From Brucepastera parasyntrophica (GTDB lineage: Bacteria > Spirochaetota > Spirochaetia > Treponematales > Treponemataceae), in NCBI RefSeq assembly GCF_022376835.1, contig NZ_CP084606.1:2754501-2818500 (forward strand): a stretch of DNA of 64,000 bases, in the 5' to 3' direction. Positions 1 to 8,982 of the stretch are shown piece after piece. The stretch's first letter is position 1, and each line of letters begins with the position of its first letter. The translations under genes were made by a program, and so were the position numbers. The notes under the pieces were generated by a model. It searched no databases, was not told where the DNA came from, and worked only from the letters and a program-made list of their open reading frames with translations.

Positions 1-811
1 CTATTTTTGTGGATCGTCCGGCGGGTTCTACTCCGACAAGCCGGACAGCCTCGTCTTCAAGAAATCCGGAAAAAATACCTATAGAATTTGAACCGCCGCC
101 TACGCAGGCCGCTACTGTATCCGGAAGTTCACCTGTCATTTCAAGGAACTGCTCTCTCGCCTCTACGCCGACAACATGCTGGAAATCCCTGACCATCATG
201 GGGAAGGGATGCGGACCGACCACCGAGCCGATGCAGTAAATAGTATTGACCGGATCTTTCAGATAGGCGTCGAAGGCGGAATCGACGGCCTCTTTCAGGG
301 TTTTAAGTCCGTGTGTTACCGGTATAACCTCCGCGCCAAGCAGTTTCATGCGTATAACATTCGGGTGTTCTTTTGCGATATCAACTTCTCCCATATGAAT
401 TTCGCATTCAAGACCGAAATAGGCCGCCGCCGTAGCAAGGGCAACTCCGTGCTGGCCTGCTCCTGTTTCGGCTATCAGTCTTTTCTTGCCCATATATTTT
501 GCAAGGAGACCTTCTCCCATACAGTGATTCAGCTTGTGGGCTCCGGTATGGTTTAAATCTTCCCTTTTGAGGTAAATCCGCCCGCCGGTTATATTTGAAA
601 GGTTCCGGCAAAAATATGTCGGAGTTGGGCGCCCCTGAAAGTGCTTCCTGATACTCCGCAGTTCAGAAATAAATTCATGGGATTTGCTTATGGAATAATA
701 AGCGTTTGTGATTTTATCCATTTCAACCTGCAATTCCGGCGGTACAAAAGAACCGCCGTATTCGCCGAAATAACCTTTTTCATTGGGATACGATTTCAAA
801 TAATCAGACAT
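1..811 (-). CDS. trpB: Tryptophan synthase beta chain, 3' end outside the window
   Basis: TrpB joins indole to serine in the last step of tryptophan synthesis, using PLP. The 270 visible codons begin at an ATG preceded by a clear AGGAGG ribosome site and run off the left edge without a stop. Visible family marks are the N-terminal [12 protein letters not shown] block, the PLP lysine in HTGAHKLN (about residue 93), GAGQHGVA, and the phosphate-binding GGGSN near residue 245. The order matches classical TrpB1. No trpA is visible, because the downstream side lies outside the window. A candidate operator covers its promoter. Confidence 0.95.
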   Translation of the reverse strand, partial: MSDYLKSYPNEKGYFGEYGGSFVPPELQVEMDKITNAYYSISKSHEFISELRSIRKHFQGRPTPTYFCRNLSNITGGRIYLKREDLNHTGAHKLNHCMGEGLLAKYMGKKRLIAETGAGQHGVALATAAAYFGLECEIHMGEVDIAKEHPNVIRMKLLGAEVIPVTHGLKTLKEAVDSAFDAYLKDPVNTIYCIGSVVGPHPFPMMVRDFQHVVGVEAREQFLEMTGELPDTVAACVGGGSNSIGIFSGFLEDEAVRLVGVEPAGRSTKI

Positions 812-828
812 AACATGTTCCTCCTGAT

Positions 829-869
829 AGAAACACTACCAGTAAAAAATGTTTCTGTCAATAGAAACA
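829..869 (-). promoter_or_regulatory. trpB promoter with three copies of a heptamer
   Basis: On the minus strand TTGACA (861-856) and an extended -10, TG-G-TAGTGT (838-833), stand 17 bases apart in front of trpB. The heptamer AGAAACA occurs on the plus strand at 829-835 and 863-869, and inverted as TGTTTCT at 850-856, so the copies overlap both promoter elements. This arrangement is what a repressor operator would look like. The regulator is not identified. Confidence 0.5.
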
Positions 870-940
870 ATAAAATTATTTTATATTTTATACGTTTTCT
901 CAGGTGATATTGGGTAAATATGGGGAGTTCTGTGGGGGAA

Positions 941-2125
941 TTATGTAATATACTGTGTGGTTTCTTCTTTTGTGAGCGGCCGGGCTATATGAATGGCATA
1001 CTCGCTTGTTTCCACAACCCTGGGCGAACCGTCTGTTTTTGTTTCGCCGTGTAACTGTACAACAGGATATTTCGGGTTTTCAGGATTAACATCGATTACC
1101 TGGCCTATTTTATTATTGGAAAGAAGCACATATATTCCTATGGGATACAGGGATAGGGAAAAAAGAAGAGCCTTTATTACTGTTTCATCATATTGTTTGC
1201 CCTGGTTTTTCATGATGTCAATAATGCCCGAGTAGGCGTCACGGGCTTCTTTATAGGGCCGGGGCGCGGTGGCGGCTTCATAGGAACAGGCCACCGCGAT
1301 AATCTTTGCATAAATCGAAATTTTATCCTTTGTGAGTCCTCTCGGATACCCCGCGCCGTTTTCCCGTTCATGATGTTCCAGAACACCAAGGCAGATATTC
1401 AGCGGGAATGAAAACTGCCGGAGGATATTATATGAGATAATGGGATGATTCAGAATGGCTGCTTTGTCTGTCTGGGAAAGAGGAGCATTCCCCGTATATA
1501 AATGGGAAGGAAGGTGTACCATGCCTATTTCATGGAGAATGGAGGTAATTCCCAGCTCAATAAGTTTGTGAATGGGAAAGCGGAGCTGCAAGCCAATGGT
1601 AATAGCGTATACAGTTGAACGCATTGCATGAATCACCAGAAAATGCTTGTCCCGTATTTCCTGCGTGGGCTGAACACGCAGGACAAAACTTTTGTTTTCT
1701 TTTATAAAATTGCACATATCCCTGACCCTGTCAGAAATAAGCTGGAACGGAATTTTCTGAGTTTTAATATAACAATTATAAACGCCCGCTATAAAATCCT
1801 GATAATCTTCGTATGCTTTTTCTACGGCGGACAATTTTGATTTATCGGTCTCACCCTGAACAGGAATTTCGGGCTCGGGCGGCGCGGAAACAGCCGCCGC
1901 TGTTTTATTCAGTTCTTCTTCGGATATTTCGGCCTGGGTTTCTTCCGCCGCGGAAACCGCCTCTCCTTCCGAATATGCCGTTTCAAAGGCCCATTCGCCG
2001 AGGGCGCTCTTCAGTTTTTCGCTGACTGGTACTTCTGCGGGCAAAAGAATAAACTTTTTATCGAGCAGCAAATCATGAGACAGAATTGTATTATCTTCCA
2101 GTTCTTTTATATCAAAGCTATTCAC
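941..2125 (-). CDS. HD-GYP domain protein, possible c-di-GMP phosphodiesterase
   Basis: The 394-residue protein has an acidic, low-complexity stretch at about 55-95 and an HD-GYP domain at about 165-330. HD-GYP proteins hydrolyse cyclic di-GMP in the cytoplasm. The signature GAGYPRGL and the paired histidines of EHHE are present. The metal motif HD reads HE (ILHEIGM), and the usual lysine after it is methionine, so activity is uncertain. Translation starts at a GTG with AAGGG upstream. It is divergent from the next gene across 49 bases. It may be a sensor or a weak hydrolase rather than a standard phosphodiesterase. Confidence 0.8.
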   Translation of the reverse strand: MNSFDIKELEDNTILSHDLLLDKKFILLPAEVPVSEKLKSALGEWAFETAYSEGEAVSAAEETQAEISEEELNKTAAAVSAPPEPEIPVQGETDKSKLSAVEKAYEDYQDFIAGVYNCYIKTQKIPFQLISDRVRDMCNFIKENKSFVLRVQPTQEIRDKHFLVIHAMRSTVYAITIGLQLRFPIHKLIELGITSILHEIGMVHLPSHLYTGNAPLSQTDKAAILNHPIISYNILRQFSFPLNICLGVLEHHERENGAGYPRGLTKDKISIYAKIIAVACSYEAATAPRPYKEARDAYSGIIDIMKNQGKQYDETVIKALLFSLSLYPIGIYVLLSNNKIGQVIDVNPENPKYPVVQLHGETKTDGSPRVVETSEYAIHIARPLTKEETTQYIT

Positions 2126-2174
2126 TTGTCAGACCCTTTCATAGTAGAATATAGCACATTCAAGGAACAAAGTC

Positions 2175-3023
2175 ATGAAAATTAGAACTCTCTTTATTAT
2201 TTTAAATATCGTCCTGTTGCTGACACTTTTTTCGGTTTTTTTTCTTCCGGTCCTCATTCTGGGAGAAAATCTGCTGTTTAACCAGCGGTTGGGAATCCTT
2301 TTTGTCATTTCCGGAACGGTTTTTATTCTTGTTCTGTTACTTCTGAATATTCTTTTCTTTGCAAACTGGAAAATTCTGGCCGCTTTGGAAAATGAAGACT
2401 GGCCGGCTCTTGCCGGACTGCTCGAAACGGACATTTTCGAAAAAAAGAAGCTTCTGAAATGGAAAATACGGCTTTTGTGCATCGCCCTTGTGCTGCTTAC
2501 CGATTTTGAAACCATAGAAAAGCTGATTCTTTTTCTGCAAAGAAACAAACCCTCATTATACCGGTATTTTTCCCCGCAATTCGCTTCTCTGACCATTTTA
2601 TCCGGCAGTCCGGCCCGGGCTTACGAGATTGCGACCGGGGTTCTTGTTTCAGGCTACGGGAAAAAGAACTCGCAGGCCGCTGACTGGCTGCGTTTTTATG
2701 CCGCATTTGCCCGCCATCTGGGAAAGTATTATGCCGAGGCCGCTGACCGTTTTGTTGAACTGGCTTTAAACCCGAGGCATCATTTTGTTACAGCAATGAG
2801 CGGGTATCTGTGCGGCGTTATCCTTCAGATATATCTGCCGCACCGCCGGGAAGAGTTGCAGAAAGCCGCTGTTTGCGCGCGGGAATATGTCATTAAAAGT
2901 TATTCTCATGACCACTGGAACCGGACTGTTCTCAAATTCAGAAAGGATGTACAGGCTGTTCTGCTTTCCCGCCTGCTTTCCGAAACAGGAGACTGGCTGT
3001 ATCCTGACGAAAAGCCCTGCTGA
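2175..3023 (+). CDS. Two-segment membrane protein of unknown function
   Basis: The 282-residue protein has two strongly hydrophobic N-terminal segments (about 5-30 and 40-65), then a cytoplasmic-looking helical domain of about 215 residues rich in Trp, Ala and Leu. The C-terminal part, with repeated helix pairs around 120-250, could be TPR-like, but no clear motif is seen. Start is ATG with AAGGAA upstream. It sits alone between a divergent HD-GYP gene and the convergent Maf operon. I do not recognise a characterised family. Confidence 0.7.
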   Translation: MKIRTLFIILNIVLLLTLFSVFFLPVLILGENLLFNQRLGILFVISGTVFILVLLLLNILFFANWKILAALENEDWPALAGLLETDIFEKKKLLKWKIRLLCIALVLLTDFETIEKLILFLQRNKPSLYRYFSPQFASLTILSGSPARAYEIATGVLVSGYGKKNSQAADWLRFYAAFARHLGKYYAEAADRFVELALNPRHHFVTAMSGYLCGVILQIYLPHRREELQKAAVCAREYVIKSYSHDHWNRTVLKFRKDVQAVLLSRLLSETGDWLYPDEKPC

Positions 3024-3092
3024 GAGGCCTCTGTCCGGCTTTTTGGGCAAAAAAATGACCGCATCATATCTGATACGGCCCTCATTGGTCAC

Positions 3093-3127
3093 AAAAACGG
3101 CGACTGGACGTCGTAAAAACTCGCCGT
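3093..3127 (-). terminator. Candidate terminator of the lepB-pbp-maf operon
   Basis: ACGGCGA (3097-3103) pairs with TCGCCGT (3121-3127), and on the minus strand the stem is followed by TTTTTG. It lies 50 bases past the Maf stop codon. Confidence 0.5.
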
Positions 3128-3178
3128 CTAAATATATTCCGACCAACATTTAATTTATCGGAACACAGGTGTTTTTCT

Positions 3179-5024
3179 TTAGTCAAATTTGGCAAGCAGA
3201 GTGAGGTTCCTGTCGGCCGCGGCAACTATTCCGGTATACAGTTTTTTTGACCGGGCAATGACGCCCGCCTTTCCTGAAGGATTTTCCTTGTTTTCATCTT
3301 TTCCGTTGGTTTCATCAGCAACAGACTGGAAAACCATTGCCGCTATTTCCTTGGCGGGGTGCTGCATGATTTTCCGGTCAATTGCGTCCAGTTCCGCAAA
3401 AACCGATGCATAGCTGCGCCCGCTGCCTTCAGGCCCGCACTCAGAACAGAGGTTTGCAGCCTTTGCGGCAAGTTCTTTTATATCCTCAAGAGCGTTTTTC
3501 AGTTCCCTGATTGTATTGTCGAAAGATTCCATATCGGGGACAAACTCGGTACCAAGAACTGTTTCCACTTTTGATGTGATCCTGTCCCGGCAAACCGGCA
3601 GCTGGAGCAATTCAGCGTAACCGGCCACTGTGAATCCCGGAATTTTTACTCCATCGGGACTCAGTGTGACTGTTTTATTTTCCGGGTACGCCGCGAGCCT
3701 GTTTTCAAACCACCAGGAATACAGCATGAGCCTTTTATCGGTAAGAACTGTGCCGCCGGTATAATCGGGGACCTCATAAGGGCCGGCGCTGTACAGGGTC
3801 CTTATGGAAGCGGTTTCCGCCGGCGTGGTCCTGCCGGAAACAGTATGGGTTTGCTCCTCAAAGGTGCTGCCCCTGAAATGTGTTTTTTTCTCCGGATATC
3901 CAAGATCGAGTCCGGCCATATATATGGTTTTTGCCCCGAGAAAACGTGCGAAATCCCAGGCGCTGGTCGCGACCGACCCTCCAGCGCCAAGTTCGCCTTT
4001 TTTGCCGATGCGGGATTCAATAAATTTTCCCAGGGGAAAGAGGGACGAACACAGGTAAATTCTCCGGCACTGGAAACGGAAAACAGCGGGCCAGGCGGCA
4101 GATTCGGTTATGAGAATGCTTCCGGGCGAACTCAGTCCCGCCAGATGCCGCCAGTTCCAGTACTGGGGATCAACCAGAATAATAAAATCGGGGTTTATAC
4201 CGCTTTTAAGACAGGCCCTGAGGGCTGTATCCACCGCGATAATCACGCAGCGCTTACTTATTTCCGGCAAAAAAGGCAGAATATAATCGAGAGAAGGCCC
4301 TGCGGCAAGGACCAGTACAGGCGTATCAGGGAAAAGGGAGGAAAAATGATGTATTCCATCACAGTCCCTCATTTTTACAAGATTCCGGCACAGATTTCTC
4401 AGCCACAATCCTCCGAACCGTTTCAGAGTATTTGAATTTATCTGTTTTTTTCTTTTATCCGGTTTCCGGTTTCGGTGAATTCGTTATACCATGCAGGATT
4501 CAGGCCTGCCTCCGGCTGGGAAATATAACGGGGCAAATCGGTAAAACCGAGTTCATCAAGCAGCAGAAACACATCCTGCACCGTTGTTCCTATCATGAAA
4601 ACCAGGTTTTTATGGTTCAGCACGGTATTCATTGGGCGGGCCGCAAGAAAACTGAAAAAAATACTGATGTCGGGCTCCGCGATAATCAGGGGGAATCCGG
4701 GAAATGGAGCGAAAACTGTTCGGGAAGATATCCAAGCCCGCCGCCTGCAAAGAGACATCCTGAATTATTGAATAATTCACTGCCTGCAAGTGCTCTCTCT
4801 GCGTCCCTCACCGGATTATACCGTGAATGCACCGCTATTGAATTTACAATTAATGTCGGAGACCCTGCAGCGGTTTTTTCTATTTTATAGATTTCAGGTA
4901 CAGCCTGAAGCTTTTTTTCCGCTTCCGCCGCAGTTGATAACCCCAAAAACAGGGCAAGTTCAGGGAAGCGGGCGGAAAATAGCTGCCGGTTTTTCTCGAA
5001 AAAACTATTCGAAATGCAGTTCAA
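3179..5024 (-). CDS. Maf/DUF115 motility-associated glycosyltransferase-like protein (two frameshifts)
   Basis: Three open frames join into one protein of about 615 residues. The N-terminal part (5024 to about 4690) has HSRYNP and GGGLGYLPEQ. The middle part continues with PLIIAEPD. The C-terminal 409 residues carry the DUF115/MptE-like core with LAAGPSLD, AVDTAL, LVDPQYW and the GAGGSVA block. Proteins of this family attach nonulosonic sugars to flagellin or act next to that step. Adding one base to the G5 run at 4689-4693 and one to the T7 run at 4445-4451 restores one frame through the natural junctions. The start is a TTG at 5024, inside the end of the PBP gene. The gene is either phase-variable or mis-sequenced. 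Confidence 0.75.
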
Positions 5025-6870
5025 TAGTCATTCCCTTTTCAATTGCTGTTCCCGGAGGCGGATTTTGTCTGGTAACATAGCCGTCACCGCTGATCTTTAT
5101 TATCAGATCCTGCCTTTCTATCAGTTTTGTAAGCATTTTTTTTGAAACGCCGCTAAGATCGGGCATTATGTCCTTAATATCTATCGGCTGATTAACGGGA
5201 ACAGGAATAATACCGGAATGCTGGACTGAAGTGGCCTGAGTTCTTCCGATACCCAGATAATCAATAACAATATTTGCAGCTTTTGAAATGACCGGAGCCG
5301 CAATTCGTCCTCCGTAATTTTCACCTACGGGTTTTACAATTGCCAGATACAGTATAATCTGGGGGTCGTTGGCCGGAAAGATACCCATGCAGCTGGAAAG
5401 GAAATCCGTATCGCTGTATCCGCCTTTTTCAAGATTCGCCATCTGCGCTGTCCCTGTTTTGACCGCGATGGGAACATCTCCAACCGAAGCCCGGGCTCCG
5501 CTTCCGGTCTGCGCCGTTGTATGCATAAACCGGAGCATTGTTTCCGCAGTTTCTTCTTTGAATACCCTTGTTACAGGTTCCGGGCGGTGCTGAAAAACGG
5601 GGATGCCGTCTTTTGTATATAATTTTGAAAGAAGGGTCAGCTTAATGCGTACACCCTTATTTGCCACGGCTGTCGCTGCTTCAACCATTTGAAGCGCGGA
5701 CACTGAAATTTCCTGTCCCATTGCTATCGTAGGCTTTGACCGCAGAGACCAGCCCCGGTTTGCCTTGAAAATACCCGCAGTTTCGCCGGGCAATTCTATA
5801 CCGGTTTTACTGCCGAACCCGCAGGCCCTCAGTTTTGCTTCGAACAGGGCGTTTTCAGCCTTTTCCGCCATTTGGGCGGTTCCGTCATTGCAGGAAAATC
5901 GCATAACATCCTGGGGTGTCATCCACCCATGCTTATCGAGGCAGTTTATATGGACTGTTTCGCCCCGCGGAGTTGTAAGAGTATAGGTACCGTCACAGTA
6001 AAAACGGTCTGTTTCTTTTACAATACCCATATCCAGAAAGGAGGCTATTGAAAAAATCTTGAATACCGAACCGGGTTCAAACGCGTACAGGGCAGGGCGG
6101 TCGACACGTTCTGAGGCCGTGCTTTGGGTAAAAGTTGTCAGGTTTGCGGACGGTTCGCTGATGTAGGCGAGAATTTCACCTGTTTTTGCCTCGGCTACAA
6201 TCATCATGACTGCTTCCGCCTGAGTATCTTCCATTGTCTGGCGCGCGAGTTTTTCCAGTTCATACTGGATATTTCCGTCAATAGAGAGCATTACATTATA
6301 TCCGCTCTGGACCGGAGCGGTTCCGGTAACCGGCGGGGAAAGCGTATCCTGAAAAGAATATTCGATACCGGTAAGCCCTTTGCCGTCGTCTCCAAGAAAA
6401 CCTACGACATGGGACGCCAGCTGGTTTTCCGGATAGGTTCGGCTTAAGACAGGTTCAAGCCGGATTCCTCTCAGTTTTGTCTGCTTTATGGCTTCGGCTA
6501 TAGCCGTTCTTTCGCTTTCACTTATTTTTTTCTTCAGGTAAAAGAAATCTCCGGCAGGACTATTTAAACGGGCCAGTATTTCCTCTTCGGGGATATCGGT
6601 AAGAGGGCTGAGGACCTGGGCAAAAAAAGGTTTATCGGTTATGGCTGAGCGGGTGACCGCTATATTATAGAAAGTAGTCTGGACCGCAAGGATTTTTCCG
6701 TTCCGGTCAAGAATTGATCCCCGTTCAATAATTATTTTTGGCTGCGCTTCATCGGGCTGCGTACCAAGCATTGCCCGGCCGTAATAAAACAGGAGCATTG
6801 CAATAATAGCCAGAGCGATAACAAGAAGTATCAGGAGACGTTTTTTCGAAATATAGGGGCTTATTTCCAT
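5005..6870 (-). CDS. ftsI: Penicillin-binding transpeptidase with PASTA domain (FtsI/PBP2 type)
   Basis: This is a bitopic inner-membrane D,D-transpeptidase that cross-links peptidoglycan, most likely at the septum. The 621 residues show one membrane helix (12-32), the dimerisation block RGSILDRNGK (about 50-59), and the three active-site motifs S268-V-F-K, S326-C-N and K471-T-G. A C-terminal PASTA domain follows (about 555-620, with PDLSGVSKK and NPPPGT). The ATG has GGGAG upstream and overlaps the end of lepB by 10 bases. It overlaps the Maf gene by 20 bases, so the three form one operon. The exact split between FtsI and other class B PBPs cannot be settled here. Confidence 0.9.
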   Translation of the reverse strand: MEISPYISKKRLLILLVIALAIIAMLLFYYGRAMLGTQPDEAQPKIIIERGSILDRNGKILAVQTTFYNIAVTRSAITDKPFFAQVLSPLTDIPEEEILARLNSPAGDFFYLKKKISESERTAIAEAIKQTKLRGIRLEPVLSRTYPENQLASHVVGFLGDDGKGLTGIEYSFQDTLSPPVTGTAPVQSGYNVMLSIDGNIQYELEKLARQTMEDTQAEAVMMIVAEAKTGEILAYISEPSANLTTFTQSTASERVDRPALYAFEPGSVFKIFSIASFLDMGIVKETDRFYCDGTYTLTTPRGETVHINCLDKHGWMTPQDVMRFSCNDGTAQMAEKAENALFEAKLRACGFGSKTGIELPGETAGIFKANRGWSLRSKPTIAMGQEISVSALQMVEAATAVANKGVRIKLTLLSKLYTKDGIPVFQHRPEPVTRVFKEETAETMLRFMHTTAQTGSGARASVGDVPIAVKTGTAQMANLEKGGYSDTDFLSSCMGIFPANDPQIILYLAIVKPVGENYGGRIAAPVISKAANIVIDYLGIGRTQATSVQHSGIIPVPVNQPIDIKDIMPDLSGVSKKMLTKLIERQDLIIKISGDGYVTRQNPPPGTAIEKGMTIELHFE

Positions 6871-7360
6871 AAAACTCTCCCGGTAATGCTATCAATTGAA
6901 ACAAAACCATAATCCCGTGAATCCACGGATTCCGACATATTATCTCCCAATGCGAACAGCATTCCTTCGGGAACATAATCCGCATGCTTAAGCCTTTGGT
7001 ATTGTTCTTCTGTTAATGGAAGTATCCTGTCCCCAACAGTAACACTATACCCTTTTTCCGTGGAGAATACCAGCGGCATTCCCTCTGTTGCAATACAGCG
7101 CTTAATGACATACCGGTTAAATACGGGATAGATAATTATATCTCCGGGTTCGGGCTGACCCCATCTGACCAGATAGGTATTTGAAAAAGGAAGAGAAATT
7201 CCCCAGGCAAGTTTGAATTCACCGACAAAAGAATCATGAGGCAGCAGGGGGCCATTGACTGGCCTGACACGCGCAAAATATCGAAAACCCACAATTTTGT
7301 AATAATTGCAATACAAATTACGCAAATTGGAAAAAGAATCTGTTTACCGGGCGTTTTCAT
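6861..7360 (-). CDS. lepB: Signal peptidase I (one frameshift)
   Basis: Signal peptidase I removes signal peptides on the outer face of the cytoplasmic membrane. Two frames join into about 166 residues: an N-terminal membrane helix, the catalytic serine in VSGQSMAP, the catalytic lysine in RYVIKRCI, the GDxI strand and the GDNMSESVDSRDYG box. The break is repaired by one extra base in the G5 run at 7247-7251, giving SMAPLLPHDSF. As an essential activity, a true loss is unlikely unless another copy exists. It is the first gene of the lepB-PBP-Maf operon and is divergent from the M23 peptidase gene. Confidence 0.85.
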
Positions 7361-7408
7361 GTATAATCTATTCTAATTATCTTCCCCGGTTCTGTCGATA
7401 CTTTCGGT

Positions 7409-8536
7409 ATGGATGTTATTACCGTTTTACAGCCTGAAAACCAGATTCAGCGTTCACATAATCCTTTTTCCCGTTTCAAAACAGGCAGCGGCGGACACAG
7501 CTCTGCCTCGGCTGTTATTGAAGAAACACTTCCCCGCCAGACCCGGTCAATATCGCTGCCGTTTTCGCCCGGTGCGCTCAGGGAAATCCCGGCGGCTTTA
7601 TCATTTCCCGTACTATTTCTTTTTGTTGTAACAGTTTTTATTATTGCTGCTCCTCTTACTGAGGGCCGTTTCGGGTTTTATCTGCTTGATACCGTGAATT
7701 TTCCCTCAGAAATGAGCGCGGAAGCAGCAATGGTTTCCCGTATTGCTCCGGGAGCAGGCCAGGATATGGCCGGCGGAGCCGCAATAATGAACCTGCCGGC
7801 CAGTATCCAGAGCGTTACCTATACAGCCTACAAGGTAAAACAGGGCGACACTGTCAGCGCGATAATACTGCGGTACGGACTGAAAAACCTGAGTACGGTC
7901 CTGTCGGTAAATAATATAGATAACGCCCGGAGGATCCGCTCGGGCCAGACCCTGCGCATCCCTTCAATGGACGGTCTTTTGTATACGGTTCAAAGGGGCG
8001 ATTCCCTGGCGGCAATTGCCGGCCGGTATTCCATACCGGTAACAACCATTCTGGATGTAAACGATCTTGCAAATGATACCCTCAGTATAGGGCAGGAACT
8101 GTTTATTCCGGGCGCCGCGCTTTCATCCTATGATTTGAAAAAAGCCATGGGCGAGCTTTTTATATTCCCGATAAATGGCCGCCTTACCTCAGCTTTCGGC
8201 TACCGAAGCGATCCATTTACAGGAGCCAGAACATTCCACTCGGGAATCGATCTGGCGGCGCCTACCGGCACCTCGATCAAGGCTACCCTGGACGGAAAGG
8301 TTGCAACAACCGGTTATAATAACGTCTTCGGTAATTATGTTATTATAACTCACGACGGCGGATACCAGTCCCTGTATGCTCATCTGAGCCAGATCGGGGT
8401 CAAACGGGGGCAGTCGGTAATACAGGGCGGTGTAATCGGCAAGGTCGGAAACACGGGATATTCAACAGGCCCCCATGTACACTTTTCGATCTATAAAAAC
8501 GGAAAGGTCATTGATCCCTATTCGGTATTGAAATAA
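7409..8536 (+). CDS. LysM / M23 peptidoglycan endopeptidase
   Basis: The 375-residue protein has a membrane helix at about 66-85, two LysM modules (about 140-187, starting YKVKQGDTV, and 190-235, starting YTVQRGDSL), and a C-terminal M23 domain. The zinc ligands are in HSGIDLA and in the HVH of GPHVHFS. This is a periplasmic cell-wall hydrolase of the lysostaphin fold, anchored by its N-terminus. No ribosome site precedes the ATG. A terminator follows the stop. It faces away from lepB, PBP and Maf, which also serve the envelope. Confidence 0.92.
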   Translation: MDVITVLQPENQIQRSHNPFSRFKTGSGGHSSASAVIEETLPRQTRSISLPFSPGALREIPAALSFPVLFLFVVTVFIIAAPLTEGRFGFYLLDTVNFPSEMSAEAAMVSRIAPGAGQDMAGGAAIMNLPASIQSVTYTAYKVKQGDTVSAIILRYGLKNLSTVLSVNNIDNARRIRSGQTLRIPSMDGLLYTVQRGDSLAAIAGRYSIPVTTILDVNDLANDTLSIGQELFIPGAALSSYDLKKAMGELFIFPINGRLTSAFGYRSDPFTGARTFHSGIDLAAPTGTSIKATLDGKVATTGYNNVFGNYVIITHDGGYQSLYAHLSQIGVKRGQSVIQGGVIGKVGNTGYSTGPHVHFSIYKNGKVIDPYSVLK

Positions 8537-8539
8537 TAG

Positions 8540-8580
8540 AACAGTCCGGAACGTTCATGCGTTTTTTCCGGACTGTTTTT
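8540..8580 (+). terminator. Rho-independent terminator after the M23 gene
   Basis: AACAGTCCGGAA (8540-8551) and TTCCGGACTGTT (8566-8577) form a 12-bp stem with a 14-base loop, followed by more T residues, four bases after the stop codon. Confidence 0.85.
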
Positions 8581-8626
8581 ATGATAAAACTTTTTGTTCC
8601 GTTTTCTGAAAACAGGAACAACGCTG

Positions 8627-8671
8627 TCCGCCGGCAGGTTTCCGGACTGTATTGTCCGGATTTCCGGCGGA
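8627..8671 (+). promoter_or_regulatory. Nested hairpin in the leader of the zinc-ribbon gene
   Basis: An outer stem pairs TCCGCCGG (8627-8634) with CCGGCGGA (8664-8671). It encloses two TCCGGA blocks (641-646 and 655-660 of this kilobase) that pair with each other. The structure ends 52 bases before the next start codon and has no T run, so it looks like a leader fold rather than a terminator. No known riboswitch was recognised. Confidence 0.4.
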
Positions 8672-8723
8672 AATCCGTGTTCAGCCGTCTGTTTTGCGGT
8701 ATATTTAGTTGAGAGGTTTTAGT

Positions 8724-8969
8724 ATGAACAGGCAGTCAATTTGTCATATATGCGGAAGGACAATGGAAAGTTCTTTTACCCATTGCCCCTGGTGCGGCGT
8801 AGTGCTTGATACCGGAAAAAAATTTGCTGATGACATTGATTTAATTTTTGAAAAAATAAAGGCCAGACAGGAAAAGCATTTCAATTCGCGGATAGACCGC
8901 CTTGAAAACCAGCTTGATATGCTGGAAGAAGAGCTTTCCCGGCTGCTCGATAAAGTTCATGCAGTATAG
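8724..8969 (+). CDS. Small zinc-ribbon / coiled-coil protein
   Basis: The 81-residue protein has two CxxC knuckles (CHICG and CPWCG, 15 residues apart) forming a zinc ribbon, then a charged helix of about 45 residues with heptad-like Leu spacing (LENQLDMLEEELSRLL). The ATG has GAGAGG upstream. The next gene starts 13 bases after its stop, so they probably share a transcript. Function is unknown; small ribbon-plus-coil proteins often act as adaptors. Confidence 0.75.
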   Translation: MNRQSICHICGRTMESSFTHCPWCGVVLDTGKKFADDIDLIFEKIKARQEKHFNSRIDRLENQLDMLEEELSRLLDKVHAV

Positions 8970-8982
8970 ACAGGAATATACT

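Noticed and set aside
2766..3149. Minus-strand reading frame of 127 codons after the Maf gene
   Set aside because: Two thirds of it lie antisense to the well-supported membrane-protein gene, there is no ribosome site, and a terminator-like stem falls inside it.
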